Assembly (NCBI GenBank): GCA_023525715.1
Contig: CM042012.1
Span: 59,919,205-59,983,204, forward strand
Direction of reading: 5' to 3'
Origin: Cichorium intybus
Lineage: Eukaryota; Streptophyta; Magnoliopsida; Asterales; Asteraceae
Length of the DNA stretch: 64,000 nucleotides
Part shown: in pieces, positions 42,879 through 53,021 of the stretch
How the letters are laid out: every line of letters begins with the position of its first letter
Position numbering within the stretch: the stretch's first letter is position 1
Program-made: the position numbers and the translations under genes
Notes under the pieces: generated by a model
Told to the model about the DNA's origin: nothing
The model's database searches: none
What the model saw: only the letters and a program-made list of their open reading frames with translations

Positions 42879-44436
42879 CAGGGTGGAGGAGGTGTTGTCG
42901 TTGGCTAAAGAAAACCGGCCATTGAAGAGATCTTGAGAGAAGTTGTGCTCTGTGAGAAGATGAACGTTCTTGAGAGAAAAGTGTGCGTAGAAGAGAGAGA
43001 TAAGGCTTCAAAAAATCATTATATATCTTTTGGGAAGTTACATGAAGAGAGAAAATCCCGAGGAAATCGATTCAGTTTCCCAATATCTCGTTTTATGATG
43101 ATGAGTAGCCTCCAAGAGTCGCTTTGGCAGGCGCGTGAAAAGCAAGAAATCAGCTGGAATCACGATGACGTTGTAACTGACACGTCTTGATGACATCATC
43201 CAAAATTCAAACAGTTGGCGCCTGAAGAGGCTTATCGACCAAGTCATCAAAATAAAACCTTATCAAAATGAAACCAGAGTTAGAAAAATCAATAGCGATT
43301 TTTTTGCAAGAGTGTGCCAAAAATAAAGAAGTAAAGCAATATATATCTGGGAAATCTGTGATGTCGGAATGACATGAAGGCAGATGGATCCCGGGCAACG
43401 ATCTCTTCCTTCGGAATCAAGAGAGATTCGGAAGTGCTTGTGTGGTTTCCCGTTGAATTACGATCATATGATTGTTAAGAATCAATGAAAGGCATCTTTT
43501 AAGATTTGAGGTTCTCTTTGGGTTGGTTTGGCTTTCTTTCAAATTCCGAAACGTGAGAAGTCTTCGAAATCGTAAGAAAGTACTTGTTTGACCAGTGTAG
43601 TCATTAAGAACAAGCATGGTGATAGAAAAGTTTATCCGACTAAGGTAAATTTGGAAATCTCAAAAAAATAAACTAGATCTTTGTGGATAGAACTAGCCTG
43701 GTTAAGGTAAATTTCATAAAGATCACGCAAAAAGAAAAATGGAGATTTACAAATGAGTTCGTCAATTCTATAAGGTAATCATGTTTTTGGGTTTCATTCA
43801 GAATGGTGGTGAAGACAATTCCGAAATCATGAACACAGATTTGGTGTAACCATCAGTTTTCAGTGGTAATGCTAAAAACCTTCATAAGGGCTACAGTTAT
43901 ATGGAAATGAATTATTTGGAGAAATAAAATAGTGGTCGAGAATGGTTGGTGAGTTTCACAGCGCATCATGGTGAAAATGATTTGCGATCTTTGACTAGAG
44001 TTTCCGAAATCATATATCGAAATTGGTTTATATTTCAATAATCATCGAATTTCGTATTTGGTACTTAGAAAGTCTAGTAAGTAGAATTCCATCAATTCAA
44101 AAGTTTCATTCTGAACAAAAACAAAAAAAAATGATTATATTTTTGGATTTTAACAAAAAAAATTGATGTATGATGCTGACGTAAGAATCAACCATCATGA
44201 GAAAACCATTAATTTCTCAAGCTAAAAAAGAGGGAAACGTCCAATCGAGTTTTCACTCAGCCGTCTCTGCCTTAATGACGCGCAATAATGACTGCAGAAT
44301 CCATCATTACTTCAAAAAACAATTTAATAACTATAATTTGGAAGATGAAGCCGTATGTTTCTTTCCTATAAAAGGATGTCATTGTTAGTAGCCAGAACGC
44401 ACACCCGAGTAAAATTACCATCAGAAGAATAGACAG
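42879..44436. other. copia-D spacer between extra ORF and Agenet reading frame
   Basis: No gene is recognised on either strand. On the minus strand the last 100 bases before 42878 would be the leader of the extra ORF. On the plus strand a TATA box (CCTATAAAAGG, 44365-44375) lies about 65 bp before the Agenet ATG. Confidence 0.55.
44366..44374 (+). promoter_or_regulatory. TATA box before the Agenet reading frame
   Basis: CTATAAAAG on the plus strand, within TTTCCTATAAAAGGATG. A start 25-35 bases downstream would give a short leader before the ATG at 44437. It is antisense to copia-D. Confidence 0.5.
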
Positions 44437-44853
44437 ATGGCCCTTCGTCCCTACAATCGCTTTGACAAGGTGGAGGTCAAAATGCAAGAGGGAGAGTATG
44501 CCAGCGGCATCTATGGTGGTGTTATCATGGAAGTGTGGAACCATCGCTACGAAGTGAAGATGACCACGCTAAATGATAGCGAGAATGGTGGTCCACTGTC
44601 GGTACGCACCATTTATCCCTACCTGCAGCCTGTCCCACCAAAAATCTTGGTGGAGTACAAACAGTTCGTCCTTGTTTAGGTCTGGCACAGGCGGGGATGG
44701 TGGCCGGCGGTGATCACTTGTACAACTCCCCACAAGCAGTTCCATGTGGAACTGGCTGATGGAACTCGGCTCTTCGTGGATGAGAGCGAGGTGCGAATCC
44801 ACCAGGCTTTCCATCTGGGTGATCCTCCCATGTGGCACTACTACAAACTTTAG
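44437..44853 (+). pseudogene. double Agenet-domain protein, antisense inside copia-D
   Basis: A reading frame of 138 sense codons on the plus strand, opposite to copia-D. Residues 1-72 form a first Agenet (plant Tudor-like) domain: FDKVEVKMQEGEYASGIYGG, VIMEVWNHRYEVKM, then VRTIYPYLQPVPP. After a TAG (44677-44679) the same frame continues with a second Agenet unit: VWHRRGWWPAVI, FHVELADGTRLFVDESEVRI, HQAFHLGD, ending in TAG at 44851-44853. The stop lies in the short linker between the domains, so it is a point mutation or a readthrough site. Agenet pairs in plant proteins bind modified histones or RNA. A TATA box lies 65 bp upstream and AATAAA 55 bp downstream. It is most likely a captured, intronless host gene fragment. 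Domain identity is strong; function is unknown. Confidence 0.75.
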
Positions 44854-44907
44854 GAAGATGATGTATTTTCTTCTTTTGAAATCATGTACTACCTTCCTTT
44901 AGTTTAT

Positions 44908-44913
44908 AATAAA
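44908..44913 (+). terminator. polyA signal after the Agenet reading frame
   Basis: AATAAA in a T-rich context (TTATAATAAAGTTTCC), 55 bases after the final stop on the plus strand. Confidence 0.4.
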
Positions 44914-45216
44914 GTTTCCATCTTTTGTCTTTTTGATTCTTTATCTGCAAACAAAACACAGCAAGAACAAACAAAAAGAAACAAAACAACAAAATAAAAT
45001 CACACATAAAATAATCAGACATAATTAGACAAGATAAAGAAAAATATTTTTGGGAAAATTTTATGAAAAGAAAAGAAAAAAAAACTTGAAAAATAGTCAT
45101 GTATTTGCTGTGTTTTTTTTTTAAAAAAAATTATACAAGAGGATACATCCAATCCGAATCCATTGATTTCAGTTGCGATTCTGAGGCATTCCGAAATTCA
45201 GAATGAATTGGAACTT
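44914..45216. other. AT-rich spacer downstream of copia-D RNase H
   Basis: Homopolymer-rich sequence. No gene or RNA is recognised. On the minus strand it is the 3' flank of the pol ORF. Confidence 0.5.
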
Positions 45217-45898
45217 TTAGGTAGATTTCGGAACGGATTCAGCCTCCATCATTCCAAGTCCTTGAAGTATTCGATTGAAAGTGAGTTCAGGTAAGGCCTT
45301 GGTGAAAATATCTGCCAGTTGATCCGTTGAGCGAACAAAATGGATTTCATTGTTACCATCTTCCACATGATCTTTTATGAAATGATATCTAAGTGCAATG
45401 TTCTTGGTCTTGGAGTGTTGCACTGGATTGTGACAGATACGAATTGCATTTTCGTAATCACAGTAAAGAGGAATGCGTTTTATGCTGATCCTATAATCCC
45501 TCAGTTGATTTTGAATCCAAATAATTTGAGAAGTACAGGACGCAGCAGCAATGTATTCTGCTTCAGCTGTGGAGAGTGAGACACATGTCTGTTTTCTAGA
45601 TTGCCAGCTCACAAGCTTTCCATCCAAAAGTTGACATCCTCCAAAAGTGCTTTTCCAATCTAGTCCACATCCACCAAGATCTGCATCTGAAAATGCTTGT
45701 ACGAAGAATCCAGATCCTGACGGATACCATAACCCAATAGAAGTTGTCCTCTTCAGGTATCAGAATATATTTTTAACGGCAGTAAGATGTGGCTCTCTGG
45801 GATTAGCTTGATATCTAGCACAATAACATACAGCAAACATAATGTCAGGTCGACTAGAAGTGAGGTAAAGAAGTGAACCTATCATTTGTCGATAAAGT
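45217..45898 (-). pseudogene. pol: copia-D RNase H and end of RT
   Basis: A minus-strand frame beginning in LYRQMIGSLLYLTSSRPDI (45898 downward), with stops, then an open RNase H part at 45627-45217: DGKLVSWQSRKQTCVSLSTA, EAEYIAAASC, HNPVQHSKTKNIALRYHFIK, TDQLADIFTKALPE. The last matches the SIRE/Tork RNase H end. The solo LTR at 45899-46674 cuts it from the main RT, and removing it with its AAAGT duplication restores collinearity. Confidence 0.9.
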
Positions 45899-46674
45899 TG
45901 TTGGATTAGGTGTCTAAGTCATGACTAATAATTTGTATTTACCTAATTGATAGTAGCAAAGTCCATTTGGGTTGCCCTCATGGCTAGAGGTTTAGCAGAA
46001 AATCCAGGAAAGAGAAAGATTGATTTATTATATGATTAATAAATCAATAGAAATAAAATAAATAGTTTATTAATATATTATGGAGATAATATATTAATTA
46101 GAAACTATATTAATTAATTAGAAATTAATCTGGAATTAATTGGAATTAATTTGGTGATTAATTTGATTAAATAAAGGTGCAGGGGCTGAATTGTAATTAT
46201 TCAATAGTTGAGTAAGTAATAATTATAGTAGTTTAAGTGGCCAACGAAATTATGGAGTGATTATCCATAATTTCGATTATTATATGTTAGGATAAATAGA
46301 TTTGAATTGATAGATAAAGGTTTATCTTATTTGAATTCAAAAAGGTTTATCTCTAAAGGCTTATCTGGTGGCCACTTGGAAACCATAAATAGAGACCCCT
46401 AGGCACCATAAAAGCCACGACTTTTTCCACTGTTCCCTCTCTCTAGAACTTTTGAAAACCCTAGTTTTGGGTGTGAATTCATTTGAGGCAAGGCACTTGC
46501 GTTGCTTAGCTTGCAAGAAACAACTAAAAGGTTAGTTTTCTGATTTTATTCTTTAGTAATTTTTCTTGTGGCCTTTTAGAAAATATTTATATGTTCAATA
46601 GTAGAAAACATAGATCCTCATAGGTTGCATGTGAACTTAGGGTTTTAGTTCATAGATTTGCATAAAACCCTTCA
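45899..46674 (+). mobile_element. solo LTR, copia-B-related family
   Basis: A 776-bp LTR, TGTTGGATTAGGTGTCTAAG...AACCCTTCA, with perfect TSD AAAGT (45894-45898 and 46675-46679). It is closer in sequence to the LTR at 16966-17732 than to copia-B, so it marks a second subfamily. CCATAAATAGAG near 46384 is the TATA box. A solo LTR with intact TSD arises by recombination between the two LTRs of a full element. Confidence 0.9.
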
Positions 46675-47600
46675 AAAGTGTGATGTCTGCTGCAGGCGTT
46701 TCCAGAGAAGGAGTAAGCTTAGTTCCGAACGCCATCAGAACTTTGACTTTTGAATCACCTGCCATTCCGAATTTTTCTAGAAGAGACTTCGTGTATGCTT
46801 CTTGATTGATGAAGATCCCTTCTGAACTTTGCTTGATGTTTAGACCAAGGAAGAAGTTGATTTTTCCCATCGAACTCGTTTCAAACTTTGTTTCCATCAG
46901 TTTTCAGAACTCAACTGTTAAGCTTGGATGAGCAGATCCGAAAATGATATCATCAACATAGATTTGAACGATCATGAGATGATTTCCTTCCTTTTTCCGA
47001 AAGAAGGTTGGATCAACAGAGCCTTGCTTGAATTTGGACTGCTTGAGAAAGCGAGTCAATGTTTCATACCATGCTCTTGGAGCTTGTTTCAAGCCATAAA
47101 CTGCCTTATCCAGAACGTAGCAGTGATCTGGATATTTGCTGCTGACAAACCCAGGCGGTTGTTCGACATATACAGTTTCTTCAAGTTCTCCATTCAGAAA
47201 TGCACACTTAACGTCCATTTGGTAGACATCAAATCCCTTGTGTGCTGCATAAGCCAGAAAGATCCGAACGGATTCCAATCTAGCAACAGGTGCAAAAGTT
47301 TCTTCATAATCAATTCCTTCTTCTTGACAATAACCCTTGACTACTAATCGACCTTTGTTCCGAATGACATTGCCTTCTTTGTCAAGTTTGTTTCGGAAGA
47401 CCCACTTCATTCTGAGAACCGAAGCATTATTTGGAGTTGGAACAAGTCTCCAAACCTTGTTACGTTCAAATTCATTTAGCTCATCTTGCATAGCTTGGAC
47501 CCAATCAGCTTGATCAAGTGCAACTTTGACTGTCTTAGGTTCGATCTTTGATATAAACGAATTGAACATGCAAAATTCCATTTTTGAAAATAATGCGGTC
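46675..47600 (-). pseudogene. pol: copia-D reverse transcriptase
   Basis: Minus-strand frames 47581-46904 and 46897-46637. They read [80 protein letters not shown] and the catalytic [15 protein letters not shown], followed by [30 protein letters not shown] is characteristic of the SIRE/Maximus side of copia. A stop lies near 46901 between frames. It is upstream of the solo LTR and downstream of the linker. Confidence 0.9.
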
Positions 47601-48602
47601 TATTTCTCTTTGAACTGAGCTCGAGTAAGGATACCGGCAGATGTTTCTCCAATTATCTGAGATCTTGGATGATCTCTTGTCCATTTGAGCATTGGTGGAT
47701 AATTTGGATCATATTCAGGATTTAGTTCAGCAAAATTTCTTCTGTATCCGATTGAACTTCTGATTGAGTATCAGCATCATTATTATTTTCATTCTTATTC
47801 TCCCCCTGGAAGTTTGCATGAGTTTCGATATTAACAACGTCTGAGTGCTCCCCCTCGAAAGGAGGAATGTTTACTTCCGGTTCAGAAGACGGACCCTCCC
47901 CCTGGAAGGATGAAGAATTCTCCCCCTGGACTGGAGAATCGGAATTGTTAGCTTCGAATTCTGGAGGATGATTTTCTGTAAAGATCAGAATCGGAATTTC
48001 CGGAGTGGGTGTAGGGAGGTCTGAATTCAGGATTGGAGTAGACGATGCTTCTGGTGTACCTTCTGATTCATTGACTGCATTGTCAATAATCTTCAGAAGT
48101 TCATCGCCTTGGTTGTCTGTCGCATGTTTTTCTACCGATTTCACAGTTTCTAGCTCATCAAACAAATTCATGAATTCCTCATACAGGTTCATGAGAGGAA
48201 TCGTAGTTTGATATGACTCAGGAAAGATTTCTTGCGATTGTTTTTCCGAGTGCTTTGCTCTGGAATTGTACTTGTCATCGAAGGTGACATAGTAAGTTTC
48301 TTCAATCTTCCTAGATCGTTTATTCAGAACACGATATGCTTTAGAGGTAAGCGAATATCCCAGAAAAATTCCTTCATTAGCCTTTTCTTCCCACTCGATT
48401 TGTTTCTCTTTTGAGTTAAAAATGAATCAATTTGATCCAAAAACATGAAAGAATTTTACATTCGGTTTTCTCTTGTTGATAATTTTGTATGGAGTGAGAA
48501 GAAAGTGCTTGTTGATGGTTGAACGATTTTGAGTAAAACAAGCTGTTGCGATGGCATCGGCTCAAAAGTACAAAGGAAGTTTCGCAAAAGAAAGCATGGT
48601 GC
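47601..48602 (-). pseudogene. pol: copia-D integrase C-terminus and acidic linker
   Basis: The minus strand from 48602 reads the integrase C-terminal region with stops. Then an open, very acidic, Pro/Ser-rich linker lies at 48192-47722 with repeats of the type QGENSSSFQGEG. Such linkers join integrase to RT in SIRE-type polyproteins. The integrase core lies beyond Athila-2, at 55158-55727. Confidence 0.8.
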
Positions 48603-49731
48603 TGACAACGCCTAGTGATATTGCATATTTTAGTCGTTGTTGAGCACTATTCTTAGTGAAATTATATCATATATATCGTGGTATTCTCACTTTTCGTGCG
48701 AGCACTTGTTTGGAAGAAAATAATGAAAACATGGACCAAAAGCGTGCAAATTGGAGAAAGTTTGAAGAAGAAGGCAAAATCAGGAAAATACATACGCGCG
48801 CCGCGGGTTTTGCAATTGCGTGATGCGGCTTCGAGGCGGTAGAATAAATTCAAATGCCGAGAAAACAGGAGAATATAAGTATGCGCGCCGCGGTTTTCTT
48901 AATTGCGCGGCGCGGCTGCGGGAAAATTGCAACTATAAATAGAGCCATTTAGAGCCGAAAACCCTAGCAAAGACCCGGTGGAAAATCGACCTGAAGGCTC
49001 TTTGACACCGTGATTAAGCATCAGCAACCTCTCAATTGGTATTTTTATGTTTTAGAATTTATTTTAATTTAGCTAGATAGTTAGTAATTGTTAGCTAGTA
49101 TCTTTGGGAGTGACAACCACTGATATTAGGCTTTGGTTTATGTTTTTGAATCATTTGGTTACTGTTTGTACCTGTGGAATTCGTTTTGGTTAATGAGAAT
49201 CATTTGGTTACAAGTAATCTTGGTTTTTCGGTGTTTTGATGATTGATATTGGTTTTGCATGTTTGTGTTGTGTTTGGATGTTTGATTTGACCTTGTTGGA
49301 CTGTTTTCCTTTGCTGATTTCAGTAGCCAATTAGGTTAGCCTTCTAGGTTTGAACTTTAGCCAGTGACTGTCCCGTTGGATTTTAGTTATTGGTTTAGTT
49401 TATGCCTTGTTTTGGTTTTTGTTTGGATTGTTGGATGCCTTTGTTTACATCTGAATTAGAGATGTACTTCTGATTTCAGAAAGTAACTAGGTTTGGGTTG
49501 AAGCTTAGCTTAGTCTATGCTTAGTTTGAGATTGTTCAGTTTAGGTTTTCTGAGTTTTAGTAGCAAGGGTTTAGAAACTAAAGTCCTCCGACTATAGCGT
49601 GACACTATAGTTGGTAATCTGTCATCTAATCTGACCACGTAGCTCCTGCGGATCGACCCTGACTACCACTGTGCTAGTGTGTGTGTTAGGTTTCTCTTGT
49701 TTTTGACCGCACGACGACCGCTGCGATGTCA
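48603..49731 (+). repeat. 5' LTR of Athila-2
   Basis: 1129 bp, TGACAACGCC...GATGTCA. TATA box TATAAATA at 48934-48941. Two GC-rich hairpins lie upstream of it (about 48793-48830 and 48892-48916). The U5 part ends with the conserved GATCGACCCTGACTACCAC and GACCGCACGACGACC. Confidence 0.9.
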
Positions 49732-49736
49732 AATTT

Positions 49737-49754
49737 TGGCGCCACTGTCGGGGA
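49737..49754 (+). other. primer-binding site of Athila-2 (tRNA-Asp type)
   Basis: TGGCGCCACTGTCGGGGA, matching the tRNA-Asp 3' end complement at 15 of 18 positions. It lies five bases after the LTR. Confidence 0.75.
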
Positions 49755-49835
49755 GCTGTGAGCTTAGATTAGGTGATTTGTAGGGCTTAGCTTCTGATTT
49801 TTGATGTTTGATTCTAGTTTTTTGATTTCTGGTAT

Positions 49836-51107
49836 GTGTACGTCTTCATAATGGGCGATTACATATACCCGGATCAGCATGAGTATTATGAAAATCCGGC
49901 TGACACCTATGACGAGGATGATTGCTACAATGGATCATTCTATGACAATGGATGGCGGACCGAGGAGTCATCTCAATCTGAAAATTCTACAACTTGGGCC
50001 CAACTTTGGGTACTGTTGTATAACACTCACCAAGAGCAGAAGGACCAGGCGGATGCTCTTGTAAGATTGCAAGCTTCTTTAGATCAGTTAGAGGAAAGTT
50101 GGGAATGTTCACCACCCTCGCCAGAACCTGAGGCGAGTGGTTTTTATACCAATGATATGGTGTGTGAACCTGCATCACTTGAATATATGATGGAAGGGCA
50201 TACACCTTGGGAAAGTCAAGAGACCATTGAGATGGTCGAAACGATTGTTGAGGAAGAGGTTGTAGGTGACAATGCTACCTCTGACTCAGCAACCTTTGAT
50301 GTTTTTGAAAGTATTAGTAATGTTGATCTGGTGATGCGTGAATCCATACCATCACCAGACAATTTAGTTGATGAGGATGTTGTGGAGGGGGTTGTAAGTG
50401 ACAGTACAGATCCCAACCCAACAATTCCCGAAATTGTTGAAAGTGCCAATGTTTTTGGGGAAAGGGGTGTAGATGACAATATTACCCCTGACCCTGTAAT
50501 TTTTGAAAATTTTGAGAAATTTGAAAGCAAGGATCTGGTGATGGGTGACTTTATACCACCACCAGATAAAACCAGTCACTCGCTGTTGGTTCCGATCCAC
50601 ATGTTGGACGATGATCAAGAAGTTGATGCTGACGAATTAATATTTGAAAATAATAAACATGGTTTTATCACCACTCATGATCCATTCATGAATGGAAAAT
50701 TAGATGTGATCAATACCATCGATGAGGATATATGGAAGCATCCCGATTTGTTGCTTTTCAATCCCATTCGATTGGAAAATTTTTATTGGTACTGTGAGCC
50801 AAAATTGCAACCTGAAGATAGCATGCGAGACACTAGCAAACGAGGTATGGAACATCTACTGGGAGCGGCAATGGGCGCGCTTCATGTCAAGCCTTTGACT
50901 TTGAAGAGATGCAGAAGGAAGGACCGAGCTTGGAGGTTCAAAGCTACCTCCAAGCATTCACGGGAGCTAACCAGAAAGCAACAACCGTGCAGCAGCAGGG
51001 GAACTAGCAAGTCGTTCGACCCAGGAAAGTTTGAAGAGCAGTGGGTCAGCGAAGGGACGGTGGAAGCAGAAAAGCATCAAGGAAAGAAGGCATATGATCC
51101 ACCGTAG
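49836..51107 (+). CDS. Athila-2 ORF1, acidic protein of unknown function
   Basis: A 423-residue open frame starting MYVFIMGDY; a second Met is at residue 6. Residues 1-50 are Tyr/Asp-rich (YPDQHEYYENPADTYDEDDC). Then come a short helical segment (LLYNTHQEQKDQADALVRLQ, about 62-81) and a long acidic middle with repeated Asn/Asp-Leu-Val-Met and Asp-Asn-Ile-Thr-Pro-type phrases. The C terminus is basic (LKRCRRKDRAWRFKATSKHS, about 352-371), ending KKAYDPP. There are no zinc, protease or polymerase motifs. It is collinear with ORF1 of Athila-1. It lies where gag-pol would be: 37 bases after its stop is the Athila/Tat signal GCGCTTGTTGGGAGGCAACC. I do not recognise the family. A structural or nucleic-acid-binding role is only a guess from charge. 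Confidence 0.75.
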   Translation: MYVFIMGDYIYPDQHEYYENPADTYDEDDCYNGSFYDNGWRTEESSQSENSTTWAQLWVLLYNTHQEQKDQADALVRLQASLDQLEESWECSPPSPEPEASGFYTNDMVCEPASLEYMMEGHTPWESQETIEMVETIVEEEVVGDNATSDSATFDVFESISNVDLVMRESIPSPDNLVDEDVVEGVVSDSTDPNPTIPEIVESANVFGERGVDDNITPDPVIFENFEKFESKDLVMGDFIPPPDKTSHSLLVPIHMLDDDQEVDADELIFENNKHGFITTHDPFMNGKLDVINTIDEDIWKHPDLLLFNPIRLENFYWYCEPKLQPEDSMRDTSKRGMEHLLGAAMGALHVKPLTLKRCRRKDRAWRFKATSKHSRELTRKQQPCSSRGTSKSFDPGKFEEQWVSEGTVEAEKHQGKKAYDPP

Positions 51108-51831
51108 TAGGAGTTTCACGTCTGGCTGAAGACGTTAAACTTAGCGCTTGTTGGGAGGCAACCCATCGTGTCATAGGTTAGGTTCTGTATTTCTTAAAAA
51201 TAATTAGGAAAAATCTTATCATTAATTGCAGGTACCAGTGGTCCAAGGTAAGTGTGGGGTCGTGTGAAGAATTTGGAAATTTTAATGACCGCGCCGCGGT
51301 TTTCTCAATTGCGCGACGCGGGTTCGTAAACCAACCCGATGCGCAGGGGTTGATTTGGTGACACGCGCGCCGCGGGTTTTGCATTTGCGCGACGCGGGAA
51401 TCGATTGGTCGGTTTTCTCCTATATTAAGGTAAGCCACGACACTATTCACACACACCACGACTCGGAGCTCTGATCAACAAAAATTTCTCGCGTTTTTTC
51501 TTGCTCATTTCCTTCCCACTACTACGGTACGTCATTCTAACTAGCTATTACTCGTTTAAACTAGTGATTACGTAGTTAATTTGAGTGATTTATTCAAAAA
51601 GTTCAAAACTTAGAAATCGCCAATGCTGACTCATAGGGTGTTTATTTCGCCAAATAGAGACCCTAGATGAGTTAGTCGGCACTTAGGCTACCTTGTGGTG
51701 TATTTGGATTGAGTTTAAACATGTTAAAACTCGATTTGAGTTGGATTTTTGGAAACAGCCGCTCGCCGCGCCGCGGTGCGGTGGAGAAGACAAGGACTTA
51801 TTTTGCAAAAAAAATTTCGTTTGTGCAGATC
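51108..51831 (+). other. ORF1-ORF2 spacer of Athila-2
   Basis: No gene is visible. It holds the GGGAGGCAACCCA signal (51144-51165), AGTGTGGGGT (51251-51260), GC-rich hairpin motifs (about 51289-51321, 51363-51398 and 51752-51778) and a splice-acceptor-like TTTCGTTTGTGCAG ending at 51828, four bases before the ORF2 ATG. Confidence 0.7.
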
Positions 51832-53021
51832 ATGTTTAGACTAGATCACGACTTTCTCCAGTTTCCAGAGGGGCCAGCAGCCTCTGTTGAGTACCGGTCA
51901 CGGAGAGACGCTTTGACTGGTCGCCGGGTTCTTGAGGCAACCATTATTGACAGGGCCATCCTCGGGGATGCCGGGCTTTGGGGCGAGATAGAGCCGTTTC
52001 TACACCGCACCTGGACCCATGGGGACGCTTCTTTTACTTGCCGGGGCTGGGACAGGCTCATGGCCACCGATGAGGATGTTGTGTACACGAAGCTCCTCAT
52101 GGAGTTCCTTTCGACGATTGAGTACACACCGAGGGTGACAGACCCGCGGGCGAGATTGATACGATTCAGGTTGGGGGACGTGCATAGGGAGTGTAGCCTT
52201 GGGGAGTTTGGGAGGCGTATTGGTATTTACACGGAGGCGGATCTTCAGCACCCCCATTTTGCACAGTTCCTAGAGGCGTGTATCCAGGGGCAGCCGGAGC
52301 AGGCTGCCAATATAGAGGTTTGGGCACCATTGTCCAACATCTTCTACGAGGCAGGGATCTCTCGGGAGAGCCACCTCCGCGACCCACTCTACCGCCTCAT
52401 GCACCGCATCGTCTCCACCTCCATCATGCAGCGGGAGGGGGCGAGAAGGTGTCCGGCGAGGACATGACATTCCTCTGGGTTCTCCTTGACCCCTCCAGGT
52501 TTCTTCACCTTCCCTTCGGCTTAGCAGTTGCCCTATCCACCCGTTCGACGGGTGCCTCCGTCAGCAGTCCTCTGGGCCGGGGACACTTCATCACCCGCCT
52601 GGCCCAATCATACCGGATCCTCACCGCCCATACTGTCGCCACCTTGACCGCTTTACCTCCATCTCGCACTACGGCACGAGCATTGGAGAGCATGGGGCTG
52701 ATTCAGCAGCCACGCCCGGGACAGTTGGTGAGGGCAGAGACCGAGGCACCCCAGGACCCACAGCCAGCGTACGCCCAGCCTGGCAGGAGACGCAGGAGGC
52801 AGCCTCCACTACCAGAGCCAGCTCCACAGCCGCAGCCGCAGGAGGACCCAGCGACCATCCACCGATTGGCAGCCAGGGTTGCCAGGATGGAGGACCAGCT
52901 AGAGTGGATCGGGGAGGTACTTTTGGATCTAGCTACCCAGCAGGGTCAGCGCCCCCGACCATTCCCAGCCAGAGCCTATGATCATGAGGCTGGATCTTCC
53001 ACGCCACCAGGTGGCAGTTGA
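51832..53021 (+). pseudogene. Athila-2 ORF2 (post-pol ORF), one-base deletion
   Basis: About 396 codons in two frames. The start is ATG at 51832, right after the acceptor-like CAG and collinear with Athila-1 ORF2. The N-terminal frame (to about 52437) reads MFRLDHDFLQFPEGPAAS, FLHRTWTHGDASFTCRGWD and FRLGDVHRECSLGEFGRRIG. In a G-run near 52437 one base is missing relative to Athila-1. The second frame continues with GEDMTFLWVLLDPSRFLHLP, HFITRLAQSYRILT, a Pro/Gln-rich Arg cluster (AQPGRRRRRQPPLPEP) and the coiled end VARMEDQLEWIGEVLLDLAT. Plant gypsy post-pol ORF; no membrane features, function unknown. Confidence 0.75.

Noticed and set aside
44569..44838. 89-codon minus-strand ORF overlapping the Agenet frame
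   Set aside because: It is in the same orientation as copia-D but shows no domain. The plus-strand frame has two clear Agenet units, so this is its shadow.
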